From positions 9,305-73,304 of the forward strand of contig DATHRZ010000009.1 in the NCBI GenBank assembly GCA_035464655.1: DNA of 64,000 nucleotides. The letters run 5' to 3'. The notes below the pieces were generated by a model. That model did no database searches. It was not told the origin of the DNA and saw only the letters and a program-made list of their open reading frames with translations. A program made the translations under genes and the position numbers. This DNA is from JARFPW01 sp035464655. Its GTDB lineage: Bacteria > Gemmatimonadota > Gemmatimonadetes > Palauibacterales > Palauibacteraceae. This document shows positions 48,547 to 57,217 of the stretch, in pieces (position 1 is the stretch's first letter; the number at the start of each line of letters is the position of its first letter).

Positions 48547-50423
48547 CCACTCGACCCCGTGGTCGGGACCAGGTGGCAGTTCATGCACGGCTGTCCAGGC
48601 TCATGTTCGATCATATCCTGATGGCACGTGGCGCAAAACTCCCGGGTCCGATCCATGCGAGAATACCGTGGCTCCGAGTGACAGCCGGAACCCGTGCATC
48701 CCCGGGTGTGAACGTCAGCCGTGTGAACGGGAGTCCGGTACTCGGCATGACAGGACGCGCAGGACGCGGTCGCCTCGGGACGGTGGTGGTCCTCGTGGCA
48801 GGCCGCGCAGGAGGTCTGCACACTCTGCCGGATGCCACCCCCGTGGCAGTCGACGCAGCGCAGTTCGGTATGGGCATCATGATCGAACGGCAGGGCCCGC
48901 GGGCGGCGACCCTCCCCGACGCTCAACTCGAGCATCGTCGTGACCTGTCGCACCCGACCCAGTTCCACCTCGCCGTGGCAGCTTCCGCAGCCCTGCACTT
49001 GGGCGGTGTTCGTCGAATGGTGACAGGAGAAGCAGTCGCTCTGCGTTCTCACCGTGACCTCGCCGTGCTGACTGCGGTTCGAGTGGCACTCGGTGCACGC
49101 GACGGACGTGTGTTCCGCATGGCCGAAAGACACCTGCTGCGGCATCTCGAACGCGGCGGGTGCTGCGGTCGCATCCGCATGCAGGTACTGGAGCGCCGTC
49201 TGTGGAGCCCCTTCCGATGCGGCCAGCGTCACGACCGGATGCGGTGCCGGAGACGCACTTGTGGTCGCGGCGGCAACGGTCCGAGAAGCAGCGGCCGTCG
49301 CACCGGGAATGTCCGTGTGACAGGAGCCGCAGTCGTCACCGTCTCGTTCCCAGACGTGGGGCAGATGGCACGACGTGCAGTCCTCGGTCACGTCCTGCGG
49401 AAGGCCGACGTGGAACGTGGTCAGTGTATCCGGGCGGGAGTGGCAGCCAGCGCCCGTGCACGATTTGAGGGCCAGCTCGGGATTCTCCTGCTCATGCGGA
49501 TTGTGACAGGCACCGCAACGGGCATCGTGCGGATCGGCGGCCGGGTCGTAGTCGGCCCACAGCGTCTCCATCTCGTGACACGAAGTGCACTGTCGAAGCC
49601 CCGGCGTGAGCGGTCCCGCCACCGAATCGATACTGGCGAGCATCGCCCGCTCAGCCGTGAACTCGTGGCAGGTGACGCAGTGCAGCCCCGTCTCCTCCGT
49701 CATGGCCCCGAGCACGATTTCCGTCGCGTCGGCCTCGTGGCACCCGACCTGACCGCACGTCTGATCCGCGGGACGGAACTGGTGCACTTCCTGCCCGTGG
49801 CAGGTGACGCACTGGACGTCCGCCAGGGCGCTGGAGTCGGACTCGAGGTGCGCCACGTGTCCGGCGGTCGCGGCGATCTGACGCCAGTTGTCGGCCGGAT
49901 CCGAAGCTATATGGCACTCCGCGCACACTTGCGTAGGAACGGGGGAATGCTCGCCGATCTCCTCGGGGCGGTCCTTGATCCACAGGTGGAGTTGGCGCGT
50001 GCTCGCAAATATCGACTGCTGGTGACAGTCGTGACAGCTCAGCTCCGAGTGGCCGCTTTCCGTAAAGCGCTGGTAGGCGGGCCCCATCACGTGGCAACCC
50101 GTGCAAAAGTCGTTGTCGTGCTGCATGTAGTCCCAGCTGACCACGCTGCCCGATACGACGAACACAAGCACGATCGCGGCGCCTGCGGTCAGTCCGATCT
50201 GGAGCGGGCGTGTGCGTGAGCTCCACCAGGCGAGGAGCGCGTCGCGCTTCCGCACGGCAAGGACGACAAGGGTGAGCCCAACGAGCGCCGCGAGGATGCC
50301 CCCGGCCATCTGCACACCCTGCGGCACGCTGAAGAACGCTCGCAGGAAGACCGCGAAGCCGCCGGGAAGGTCGGCTTCCGGGAGCTGCTGGGGCACGTCC
50401 TGCATCATGCCGTAACTCACCAT
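48543..50423 (-). CDS. 20-haem membrane cytochrome with NapC/NirT-like start
   Basis: Two N-terminal helices (MAGGILAALVGLTLVVLAV and LTAGAAIVLVFVVSGSVVSW) lead into FCTGCHVMGPAYQRFTESGH and CHDCH, the pattern of NapC/NirT quinol dehydrogenases. The 626 residues hold 17 CXXCH and three CX4CH sites (CGQVGCH, CTGAGCH, CTGSGCH). A haem-free Ala/Pro/Thr-rich linker near the middle (about 370-420) divides the chain in two. It could take electrons directly from quinol and pass them into the haem chain. A 13-base-stem hairpin lies between it and the preceding lipoprotein gene. Confidence 0.9.
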   Translation of the reverse strand: MVSYGMMQDVPQQLPEADLPGGFAVFLRAFFSVPQGVQMAGGILAALVGLTLVVLAVRKRDALLAWWSSRTRPLQIGLTAGAAIVLVFVVSGSVVSWDYMQHDNDFCTGCHVMGPAYQRFTESGHSELSCHDCHQQSIFASTRQLHLWIKDRPEEIGEHSPVPTQVCAECHIASDPADNWRQIAATAGHVAHLESDSSALADVQCVTCHGQEVHQFRPADQTCGQVGCHEADATEIVLGAMTEETGLHCVTCHEFTAERAMLASIDSVAGPLTPGLRQCTSCHEMETLWADYDPAADPHDARCGACHNPHEQENPELALKSCTGAGCHSRPDTLTTFHVGLPQDVTEDCTSCHLPHVWERDGDDCGSCHTDIPGATAAASRTVAAATTSASPAPHPVVTLAASEGAPQTALQYLHADATAAPAAFEMPQQVSFGHAEHTSVACTECHSNRSQHGEVTVRTQSDCFSCHHSTNTAQVQGCGSCHGEVELGRVRQVTTMLELSVGEGRRPRALPFDHDAHTELRCVDCHGGGIRQSVQTSCAACHEDHHRPEATASCASCHAEYRTPVHTADVHTRGCTGSGCHSEPRYSRMDRTREFCATCHQDMIEHEPGQPCMNCHLVPTTGSSG

Positions 50424-50497
50424 GGCGCCAGGACTCCCAACGTGCGAGTCGTAATTTTACGTGCGGGTGGTTCGCAACGGGTACAGGAGTATGGGGC

Positions 50498-50537
50498 GGA
50501 CGGGGCCGTCCGGGAAAGTAGACTGACGGCCCCGTCC
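50498..50537. terminator. Hairpin between the two first cytochrome genes
   Basis: GGACGGGGCCGTC (50498-50510) pairs perfectly with GACGGCCCCGTCC (50525-50537) over a 14-base loop. No T-tract follows on the minus strand. Within a 133-base gap it may act as a partial terminator or a processing/stability stem, letting the lipoprotein cytochrome be made in excess. Confidence 0.5.
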
Positions 50538-50556
50538 ATCGCTGGCGATACCCGAC

Positions 50557-51987
50557 CTAGCGCGCGATCTCGTTCAGCCGCCGCTCGATATCCGCCGGGA
50601 GAGTCCAGGAAGCGACACCGTACTCGTCCTGTACGGCCTGGATGCTTCCGAGCAACAGGGCCTCCGTGAGGAACGGGTTGTGGATCGCGGAACTCGTGAT
50701 CTCGCCGAGACGCTGGTTGAACAGCGCACCCTCCGCGACGCTCAGAACGCCGTCCTCCGCGTCGAACTCCGTCTCGGGAACCTGCGCGAGCTGGGCGGCC
50801 AGCTCCGCCACCCGGTCCGCTATGCGCTCGGTCGCCGCGAGATACGCCGTGCGTGCCGAAGTCTCGTCACCGTGGCACTGGACGCAAGACTCGAACGACC
50901 GCTCGGTGACATCGCAGGTGCCGCCCGAGACCGGGACCCCCTGGGCGTCCAGGCACGGGATCGGCTCGAACAGATGACCCTTCGAGCTGAACACGAAGTC
51001 GCCGGTGAGCGGATCCGTGATCTCGCGCGCGAACACGTGACAGGTCGCGCACAGTTTCTCGTTCTGTGCGGAACCGTGTGTGCCACGGACGATATTCGTG
51101 TTGAAGTTCGGCGGGATCCAGCCGACGTCCTCCCCCAGCAGGAGCGGGCCCTGCGGCGAATGCGGTCCTCTCGAGTTGTCGATCTCCGGAACCGCGCGCT
51201 TGTGATGACACTTCATGCAGAGGTTCTCGCCGACGCTTGGCACGTCGATCGGGAAGCGGAGCTGGTGCTCCTGCGTAGCGTTGTGCGGATCGTGGCAGAC
51301 CGCGCAGACGATCGGCAGATTCTCGGCCGAGCCCTTCTCGACGTAGTCGGCGTCGACGCCGAAAACCTCGAGCACCCGCTTCGCCTCGTGGCATTCCTGG
51401 CACGCCTCACGTTCCCGGACCCCTTCGTTGCCTTCGAAGCCGTGCCGCGAATTCGCCCATTCGTCGACGAATCCGTGGTGCGAACCCTGGTGGCATTCCC
51501 CGCAACCGCTCGTCAGGTCCAGGCCGACCGCGATCGAGGCCAGGGGTTGCGACGCTTCGGGGTTCGACACATGACCGGCGCCTGGACCGTGGCAGCTCTC
51601 GCACTGAACGTCGTAGTAGCGCGTGTCCGCCGTGGCGACCCAGCCCGCCTCCCCCTCGGCCTCGTTTCCGTTTTCGCTGACCGTGTGACATCCCTCGCAG
51701 AAGGTCTGAGCGTGCGTGCTCGCCTGGAGCGTGTTCCACGCATCGGCGTGCGCGGTGAGCTCCCACTCGCTCTGGGAGCCAATGTGACAGTTGCCACACA
51801 CGGTGAAGTTCTCCGCCTGCGCGTCCTCCGTACCGTAGCCGAGGAAGCCCGACGCGCTCGCGGGCGGGTCATCGAACAGTGGGCGATCGACGAATATGGT
51901 CTCCGTGTCGGTGCATGCGGCGATCGCCATCAGCAGGACGGCACAGAGCGCTATTACAGCGGGGGTAACCGATCCAAATCTAATCAT
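50557..51987 (-). CDS. 9-haem lipoprotein cytochrome c (c554-like)
   Basis: A lipoprotein signal with lipobox AIAAC (about residue 25) and nine CXXCH sites in 476 residues, among them CGNCH, CEGCH, CESCHGPGAGH and CMKCHHK. The arrangement (W-x-x-S/T-x-H helices between motifs, CESCHGPG) resembles the cytochrome c554/DmsE-like families. The last 100 residues lack haems and are helical. Being a lipoprotein it may sit on the outer membrane, possibly facing outwards. It is the first gene after the operon promoter, with a leader of about 110 bases. Confidence 0.88.
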   Translation of the reverse strand: MIRFGSVTPAVIALCAVLLMAIAACTDTETIFVDRPLFDDPPASASGFLGYGTEDAQAENFTVCGNCHIGSQSEWELTAHADAWNTLQASTHAQTFCEGCHTVSENGNEAEGEAGWVATADTRYYDVQCESCHGPGAGHVSNPEASQPLASIAVGLDLTSGCGECHQGSHHGFVDEWANSRHGFEGNEGVREREACQECHEAKRVLEVFGVDADYVEKGSAENLPIVCAVCHDPHNATQEHQLRFPIDVPSVGENLCMKCHHKRAVPEIDNSRGPHSPQGPLLLGEDVGWIPPNFNTNIVRGTHGSAQNEKLCATCHVFAREITDPLTGDFVFSSKGHLFEPIPCLDAQGVPVSGGTCDVTERSFESCVQCHGDETSARTAYLAATERIADRVAELAAQLAQVPETEFDAEDGVLSVAEGALFNQRLGEITSSAIHNPFLTEALLLGSIQAVQDEYGVASWTLPADIERRLNEIAR

Positions 51988-52105
51988 GGGACTAAAGCCT
52001 TTCGCCGGCGCATGCCGGACCACGCCACGTCGACAGCCAGATCGGAGGGGGGGGCTGGCCATGGTGCGGGGCTAGTGGACCGTTCCAAGTTGCTACCTCT
52101 AATAA

Positions 52106-52134
52106 ATTGTACCGGGACGTAAGCGAGGTGTCAA
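52106..52134 (-). promoter_or_regulatory. Near-consensus promoter of the cytochrome operon
   Basis: On the minus strand TTGACA (52129-52134) is followed after exactly 17 bases by TACAAT (52106-52111). It is the best sigma-70-type promoter in the window and implies strong transcription of the multihaem genes. Confidence 0.75.
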
Positions 52135-52152
52135 TCCGCCCGTCGGCTCCCG

Positions 52153-52794
52153 TCAAACACCGCGCATCGCGGGGTCCCAGACGAACTTGTGAAGCTGAAG
52201 CTGAAGGCGAACCGGGAGTCCGTCGGACAGGATCCACGCAGCCAGCGCGCGGCGCTCCATCCCCTCGAACTCGGGCGAGAAGTGAACCGTGAATCGCCCG
52301 AGGTCCCTCTCCTTTACCTGGCGTCTTGCCCACTCGTAGTCCTCGCGGTCGGCGATGACGAACTTCAGCTCATCGCGCGTCGGATCGAGGCGATCGAGAT
52401 TCGCCCAGTCGTTCGCCTCGACCTCGCCGCTGCCGGGACACTTGAAGTCGACGATCTTCACGACGGCAGGGGGGACACGGTCGACCGGTACGCTGCCGCT
52501 GGTCTCGCACAGCACCGTGTAGCCGGCGGCGAGCAGGGTGTCGGCGAGGGCGCCGACGTCCTTCTGCAGGAGCGGTTCACCGCCCGTGAGCTCGACCAGC
52601 CGACAGCCGGGACCGAGGCAACGGATCTCCGCCACGATCTCGTCGACGGTCATGTCGCGACCGCCGTGAAAGGAGTAGGCGGTATCGCACCAGGCGCAGC
52701 GCAGGTTGCAGCCGGTCGTGCGGACGAATACGCAGGGCCGCCCGGCGTAGCTCGACTCACCCTGGATAGAATGGAAGATCTCCGTGATCCGCAC
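52153..52794 (-). CDS. queE: 7-carboxy-7-deazaguanine synthase
   Basis: Radical SAM enzyme converting 6-carboxytetrahydropterin to 7-carboxy-7-deazaguanine in queuosine/preQ0 synthesis. The cluster motif is CNLRCAWC (CxxxCxxC) with FHSIQGESSYAG at the start, and ELTGGEPLLQ binds SAM. The C-terminal end LQLHKFVWDP is typical. It has 213 residues. It starts 6 bases after the propeller gene stop. No other queuosine genes are present here. Confidence 0.93.
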   Translation of the reverse strand: MRITEIFHSIQGESSYAGRPCVFVRTTGCNLRCAWCDTAYSFHGGRDMTVDEIVAEIRCLGPGCRLVELTGGEPLLQKDVGALADTLLAAGYTVLCETSGSVPVDRVPPAVVKIVDFKCPGSGEVEANDWANLDRLDPTRDELKFVIADREDYEWARRQVKERDLGRFTVHFSPEFEGMERRALAAWILSDGLPVRLQLQLHKFVWDPAMRGV

Positions 52795-52800
52795 CGTCGG

Positions 52801-53793
52801 TCACACCACGAGCAGCGTACGCACGGCGCCCAGGCCGTACATGATCTGGCGCCAGCGGTCGTCGACCAGGTTTCCGTGCAACAGGTGCCCCTGCGCGGTG
52901 CCGGCGATCACGGCCGAAGCGTCGCGCGGATTCGCGGCGAGGGCGGCCACGGGACTGGCGTCTCGCGTTCCATGCTCTTCCGACACCTCCCAGGTACGCC
53001 CGGAATCGAAACTCATCCACAGGCGGGCGTCGGCCTTCGCGGCCCGCTTCCCCCAGGTCGCGGGTGGGCCGTCGGCCGTGCCAAGCAGGAAGAGCGACTC
53101 CGTCGGGTGTGCGGGCGTCGACGCCGCGGTTAGAAAGCGGAGACAGTAGCGACCACCGAGTTCGCCGGCCGCAGGGCGCCAGTCGGCGCCTCGGTCGTGG
53201 CTGATGTAGAGCCCGCCCCCGGTCGCCGCGAAGACGCGGCTCCCGTCGCGCGGATCGACGGCGATGTCATGAATGTCGTCGAACAGGCCCTCGTTGATCC
53301 CGATCCAGGTCGCACCGGCGTCGTCGCTGCGATAGGCACCCCCGATTTCGACACCGACGTACACCCGGCTCGCGTCGTGCCGGTCGAAAGCGATCGCCTC
53401 GACGTGCGCGGCGCGTCCCCCGTACTCCGACCAGTCTTCCGTATCGGCCAGCGCCCCGAACCGGTCGAGCTCGGTCCACGTGGCGCCACCGTCGCGGGAA
53501 ACGTGCAGTGCTGCCGGCTCCGTGCCCGCCAGCACGGAGCCCGACGGGGCGGCCGCGAGCGTCGTGAGCTTCGCGCCGTCGAGCCGCTCGGCCAGGGGCT
53601 CCCACGTGGCGCCCCCGTCGGCGCTGCGAAACAGGCCGCGCTCCGGGACGGCTGCGAGCACGGTGTCGCCCGAGCGAGCGAACGAACTCACCGCCTCGCC
53701 CTCGAACCCGCGACTCACGACCGTTCCCGACTTTTCTCCCTCGAGCCAGCGGATCAGGCAGAGCCCGTCGTCGCTCCCGACCAGTATACGCAT
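52801..53793 (-). CDS. Sialidase-like beta-propeller (BNR/Asp-box repeats)
   Basis: A 330-residue cytoplasmic-looking protein (no signal peptide) with at least five Asp-box motifs (SxDxGxTW): SADGGATW, SRDGGATW, SDDAGATW, SHDRGADW, SFDSGRTW. These mark a propeller of the sialidase/VPS10/photosystem II assembly Ycf48-like type. No catalytic sialidase residues stand out. ATG 53791-53793 begins the first blade. It is upstream of queE in a two-gene unit and divergent from the Gld-type ABC operon. Confidence 0.75.
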   Translation of the reverse strand: MRILVGSDDGLCLIRWLEGEKSGTVVSRGFEGEAVSSFARSGDTVLAAVPERGLFRSADGGATWEPLAERLDGAKLTTLAAAPSGSVLAGTEPAALHVSRDGGATWTELDRFGALADTEDWSEYGGRAAHVEAIAFDRHDASRVYVGVEIGGAYRSDDAGATWIGINEGLFDDIHDIAVDPRDGSRVFAATGGGLYISHDRGADWRPAAGELGGRYCLRFLTAASTPAHPTESLFLLGTADGPPATWGKRAAKADARLWMSFDSGRTWEVSEEHGTRDASPVAALAANPRDASAVIAGTAQGHLLHGNLVDDRWRQIMYGLGAVRTLLVV

Positions 53794-53975
53794 ATCGTTG
53801 ATTTCCGTAATCGTGTATCGTTCATGAACGGCAGAACCGACAACTCGCTTCGAGCCGCGAAAACTCGCGGGATTCGCGCGGCATGGCAAGCCGGTCGCAC
53901 GCGCTGAATTCGCTTGACTCTCCACCACCTGCGGGTAGTTTGCCCGCTCCTCCGGAACTTTCATGACGAGGCCTC

Positions 53976-54923
53976 ATGCCGCTGGTACGACTACAGGATG
54001 TCGGGAAGAGTTTCGGCGAGGTGCGCGCCGTCGACAGCGTGTCGTTCTCGATCGGCCGCGGCGAGGTCGTCGGCTTCCTCGGCCCCAACGGCGCCGGCAA
54101 GACGACCACGATGCGGCTGATCACCCAGGGCCTCGAGGCCGATGAGGGAAGCATCGAGATCGACGGCCGTTCCATAGCCGACGACCCCCTCGAGGCCCGG
54201 CGGCGCATCGGCTACCTGCCGGAGGCGAACCCGCTGTACTCCGAGATGCTGGTTCGCGAGTTTCTCGAATACGTGGGTCGGCTGCGAGGACTCCGTGGCG
54301 CCGACCTCGGCGCGCGGATCGGCCGGGCCGTCGAGCAGACCGGCATCGGCGACATGTACAACCGGCCGATCGACCACCTGTCCAAGGGCTACCGGCAGCG
54401 CACCGGGCTCGCGCAAGCGATCCTGGCCGAACCCGACTTGCTGATCCTCGACGAGCCGACCGAGGGTCTCGACCCGAATCAACGCGCCGAGATCCGCAAC
54501 CTGATCACACACCTCGGCAGCGAGCGGACCGTGCTCCTGAGCACGCACGTCATGCAGGAGGTGCGCGCGACCTGCGACCGGCTGCTGATCATCCACCGCG
54601 GACGGATCATCGCGGACGGCACCGTGGACGGGCTCCTGGCCGGCGGGGCCGGAAGTGGCGTCCGGGTGCGCGTCGAGCTCGAGGCCGACCGTGACGCCGC
54701 GCGAAAGGCCTTGCTGGGGCTCGCGTCGGTGACCGAAGTGCGTGACGCGGGCGGCGCGGACGATCCGCGACCGCGCTTCCTGCTGATCGGAAAGGCCGGC
54801 GAGGATCCGCGACCCGCCGTTTCGGACCTGGCCCGCAACCGCGACTGGACGCTGTGGGAGCTGACGCGCGAGAGCGAGGATCTCGAGGAGCTGTTCGCCG
54901 AGCTCACCGGGGAGGGACGATGA
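53976..54923 (+). CDS. ABC-2 type transporter ATPase, GldA-like
   Basis: Walker A FLGPNGAGKTTTMR, Q-loop YLPEANPLY, signature LSKGYRQRTGLA, Walker B LLILDEPTEGLDP and H-loop LLSTHVMQEV. The YLPEANPLY and LSKGYRQR forms are typical of the GldA/gliding-type and nitrous-oxide-type ABC-2 subfamily. A C-terminal domain of about 100 residues follows. It has 315 residues. ATGA overlap with the permease gene. Confidence 0.9.
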   Translation: MPLVRLQDVGKSFGEVRAVDSVSFSIGRGEVVGFLGPNGAGKTTTMRLITQGLEADEGSIEIDGRSIADDPLEARRRIGYLPEANPLYSEMLVREFLEYVGRLRGLRGADLGARIGRAVEQTGIGDMYNRPIDHLSKGYRQRTGLAQAILAEPDLLILDEPTEGLDPNQRAEIRNLITHLGSERTVLLSTHVMQEVRATCDRLLIIHRGRIIADGTVDGLLAGGAGSGVRVRVELEADRDAARKALLGLASVTEVRDAGGADDPRPRFLLIGKAGEDPRPAVSDLARNRDWTLWELTRESEDLEELFAELTGEGR

Positions 54924-57217
54924 ACCCGGATAGGATCGCCGTCGTGGCGGGGCGCGAGTTCCGCAGCTACTTCGACCAGGCGACGGCGTACATCCTGCTC
55001 GTCGTCTTTCTCGTCGCGAATTTCTTCTTCTTCTTCCGCGCGGTCTTCGCGACCAATGGAGCGAGCCTGCGCCCGATGTTCGACCTGATGCCGTGGCTGC
55101 TGCTGTTCTTCGTGCCCGCGGTGACGATGCGATCGATCGCCGAGGACCGGGCGAGCGGCACGATCGAGCTCGTCCTCGCACAGCCAATTCGCGACGTCGA
55201 CTACCTGCTCGGAAAGTTCTTCGGGATCATGGGTTTCCTCGGCGTGGCCCTGGCGGGCACGGTGGCTGCCTGGTTCGCGATGAACGCCGGCGGCGAACCC
55301 CTCGTCGGACCCGCGGTTGCACAATACGCCGGTACGCTGCTGCTGTGCGCAGCCTTCGTCGCGATCGGGCTGTGGGCGTCGGCCACGACGCGCAACCAGA
55401 TCACGGCGTTCATCCTGGCCGTGGCGGTGACCTTCTTTCTCGTGGCGCTGACCCTTCCCGTCGTCCTGATCGGGCTGCCGCCTTCGCTGGCCGCGGTCGC
55501 GCGACGTCTCGGGGTTCTGTCGCACTACGGGAACATCACCCGGGGCGTGCTCGACCTGCGCGACGTCGTGTACTTTGTCAGCCTCGCGATCACCTTTCTC
55601 GGCCTGGCGTACGTCGTCATACAACGGACGCGGCGCAATGCGGCGAGCCGCACCTTCAGGACGCTGCAGGCGGGTGTAGCCGGCCTGATCGCCGTGCTGA
55701 TCGTCGCAAACCTGCTCGGTCAGCACATCCGCGGGCGCTGGGATCTGACGCCCGGTGGCGCGTACACCCTTTCCGAGCCCACGCGCGCTACGCTCGGCAA
55801 GCTCGATGACGTGATTACGATACGGTTCTTCGCGTCGGACGACCTGCCAGTGCAGGCGGAGATGGTGCGGCGCGACGTCGAGGACCTGCTGGCCGACTTC
55901 GCGTCGGCGGGCGGCGACAACGTCCGGCTGCTGCGCCGCACCCCCGAGGGTGACAACGAAGCCGCCCGGGAAGCCGAGCGACTGGGCATCCCCGACATCG
56001 AGTTCAACACGCTCGGGCAGGGCGAGCTCCAGGTGCGGGTCGGCTACCTCGGCATCGTGCTCGAGTACGCCGATGCCTCCGAGGTCATTCCGTTCGTCCA
56101 GCAGGCGGGCGATCTCGAGTACCGCCTCGCGAGCGCCGTGCGCTCCATGCAGCGGCCGACCCGGCCCGTCGTCGGCCTGGTCGACGGCCTCGGCGGCCCG
56201 GCGCAGGACTCCGTGGGCGGTACCGGGCCCGACGGGATCCTCGGCTTCGCGCAGCATTTGAGCGAGGCCTACACGGTACGAACGGTGGATCTCTCGGCCG
56301 AGGCCGAGGCCGGGGCCGCATCGATTCCCGATTCGGTCGACGTGCTCGTACTGGCCGGCCCCGAGGACCCGGTCGGCGCCCCCGCGGCCGCCGAGCTGCG
56401 GCGATTTCTGGACCGGGGCGGCAACCTGTTCCTCATGCTCGAGAAGATCGCGATCGCGGCGTCGCAGCAGTTCACCGAGCCCGTCGAGCAGTCTCGGCTC
56501 GACGCACTGCTCGCGCCCTACGGGGTGAGCGTCGTGGAGAGCATGGTCATCGACCTGCGATCCAACGAGCCGCTGCAGCTTCCGGGAGCGGGCGGCAGCC
56601 CGGTGCAGCGACCGTTTCCCCTTTTCCCGATCACGGTGCCGGCGTCGGAGCATCCGATCGTGGGTGGACTGTCGGGCGTCACCCTCGCCTTCGCGAGCCC
56701 GCTCGACCTGTCGCGCGCCGATACGGCAACCGTGACGCCCCTGCTCGCGACGACGGATTTCGGGGCGCTGATGCCTGGCGAATCGCCGCTCGACCCGACG
56801 CTCGACTGGTCGCGCCTCGTGGACGACCTGCGCCCCCGGCCCGTCGGCGCCGCCCTCCTGCCGCGTTCGGCGGGCGCCAGCGACGGGCCGGAGGGTGGCC
56901 GAATCGTCCTCGTGGGCGACGCCGACTTCGTCAAGAACCGGTTCATCGCCCGGAGCCGCGAGAACCTCGTATTCGCCCGCAACGCCGTCGACTGGCTGGC
57001 CGCCGACGAAGCCCTGATCGGAATTCGCACCAAGCAGCGCAGCGCGCCGCCTCTGCTGTACGAATCGGCCGGCGTGCGCGATGCAGCCCGGTACCTGACG
57101 CTGATCGGCGTGCCCCTGCTGTTCGTCCTGTTCGGCGTCGCCCGGCTTCTGAGACGGCGGCGGCTGGCCGGACGGCCGTGGGAGGCCGAGTCGTCGGGCG
57201 GGGGAAGCGCCGCGTGA
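54920..57217 (+). CDS. Fused ABC-2 permease and GldG-type periplasmic domain
   Basis: The first 240 residues are a GldF-like ABC-2 permease with six helices (AYILLVVFLVANFFFFFRAV onward; SIAEDRASGTIELVLAQP). A seventh helix leads into a large GldG-like (DUF4350/ABC-type uncharacterised) extracytoplasmic domain with LSEPTRATLGKLDDVITIRFF and a final C-terminal helix. In Flavobacteria GldF and GldG are separate; here they are one 765-residue chain. GGAGGG lies 4 bases upstream of ATG 54920. The substrate is unknown. Confidence 0.88.
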   Translation: MNPDRIAVVAGREFRSYFDQATAYILLVVFLVANFFFFFRAVFATNGASLRPMFDLMPWLLLFFVPAVTMRSIAEDRASGTIELVLAQPIRDVDYLLGKFFGIMGFLGVALAGTVAAWFAMNAGGEPLVGPAVAQYAGTLLLCAAFVAIGLWASATTRNQITAFILAVAVTFFLVALTLPVVLIGLPPSLAAVARRLGVLSHYGNITRGVLDLRDVVYFVSLAITFLGLAYVVIQRTRRNAASRTFRTLQAGVAGLIAVLIVANLLGQHIRGRWDLTPGGAYTLSEPTRATLGKLDDVITIRFFASDDLPVQAEMVRRDVEDLLADFASAGGDNVRLLRRTPEGDNEAAREAERLGIPDIEFNTLGQGELQVRVGYLGIVLEYADASEVIPFVQQAGDLEYRLASAVRSMQRPTRPVVGLVDGLGGPAQDSVGGTGPDGILGFAQHLSEAYTVRTVDLSAEAEAGAASIPDSVDVLVLAGPEDPVGAPAAAELRRFLDRGGNLFLMLEKIAIAASQQFTEPVEQSRLDALLAPYGVSVVESMVIDLRSNEPLQLPGAGGSPVQRPFPLFPITVPASEHPIVGGLSGVTLAFASPLDLSRADTATVTPLLATTDFGALMPGESPLDPTLDWSRLVDDLRPRPVGAALLPRSAGASDGPEGGRIVLVGDADFVKNRFIARSRENLVFARNAVDWLAADEALIGIRTKQRSAPPLLYESAGVRDAARYLTLIGVPLLFVLFGVARLLRRRRLAGRPWEAESSGGGSAA

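Noticed and set aside
48573..50219. Plus-strand open frame opposite the 20-haem cytochrome
   Set aside because: Antisense shadow; its translation lacks any motif, while the minus strand holds 20 haem sites.
50454..50477. Second promoter (TTGCGA / TAAAAT) before the 20-haem gene
   Set aside because: The spacing is only 12 bases, too short for a standard promoter.
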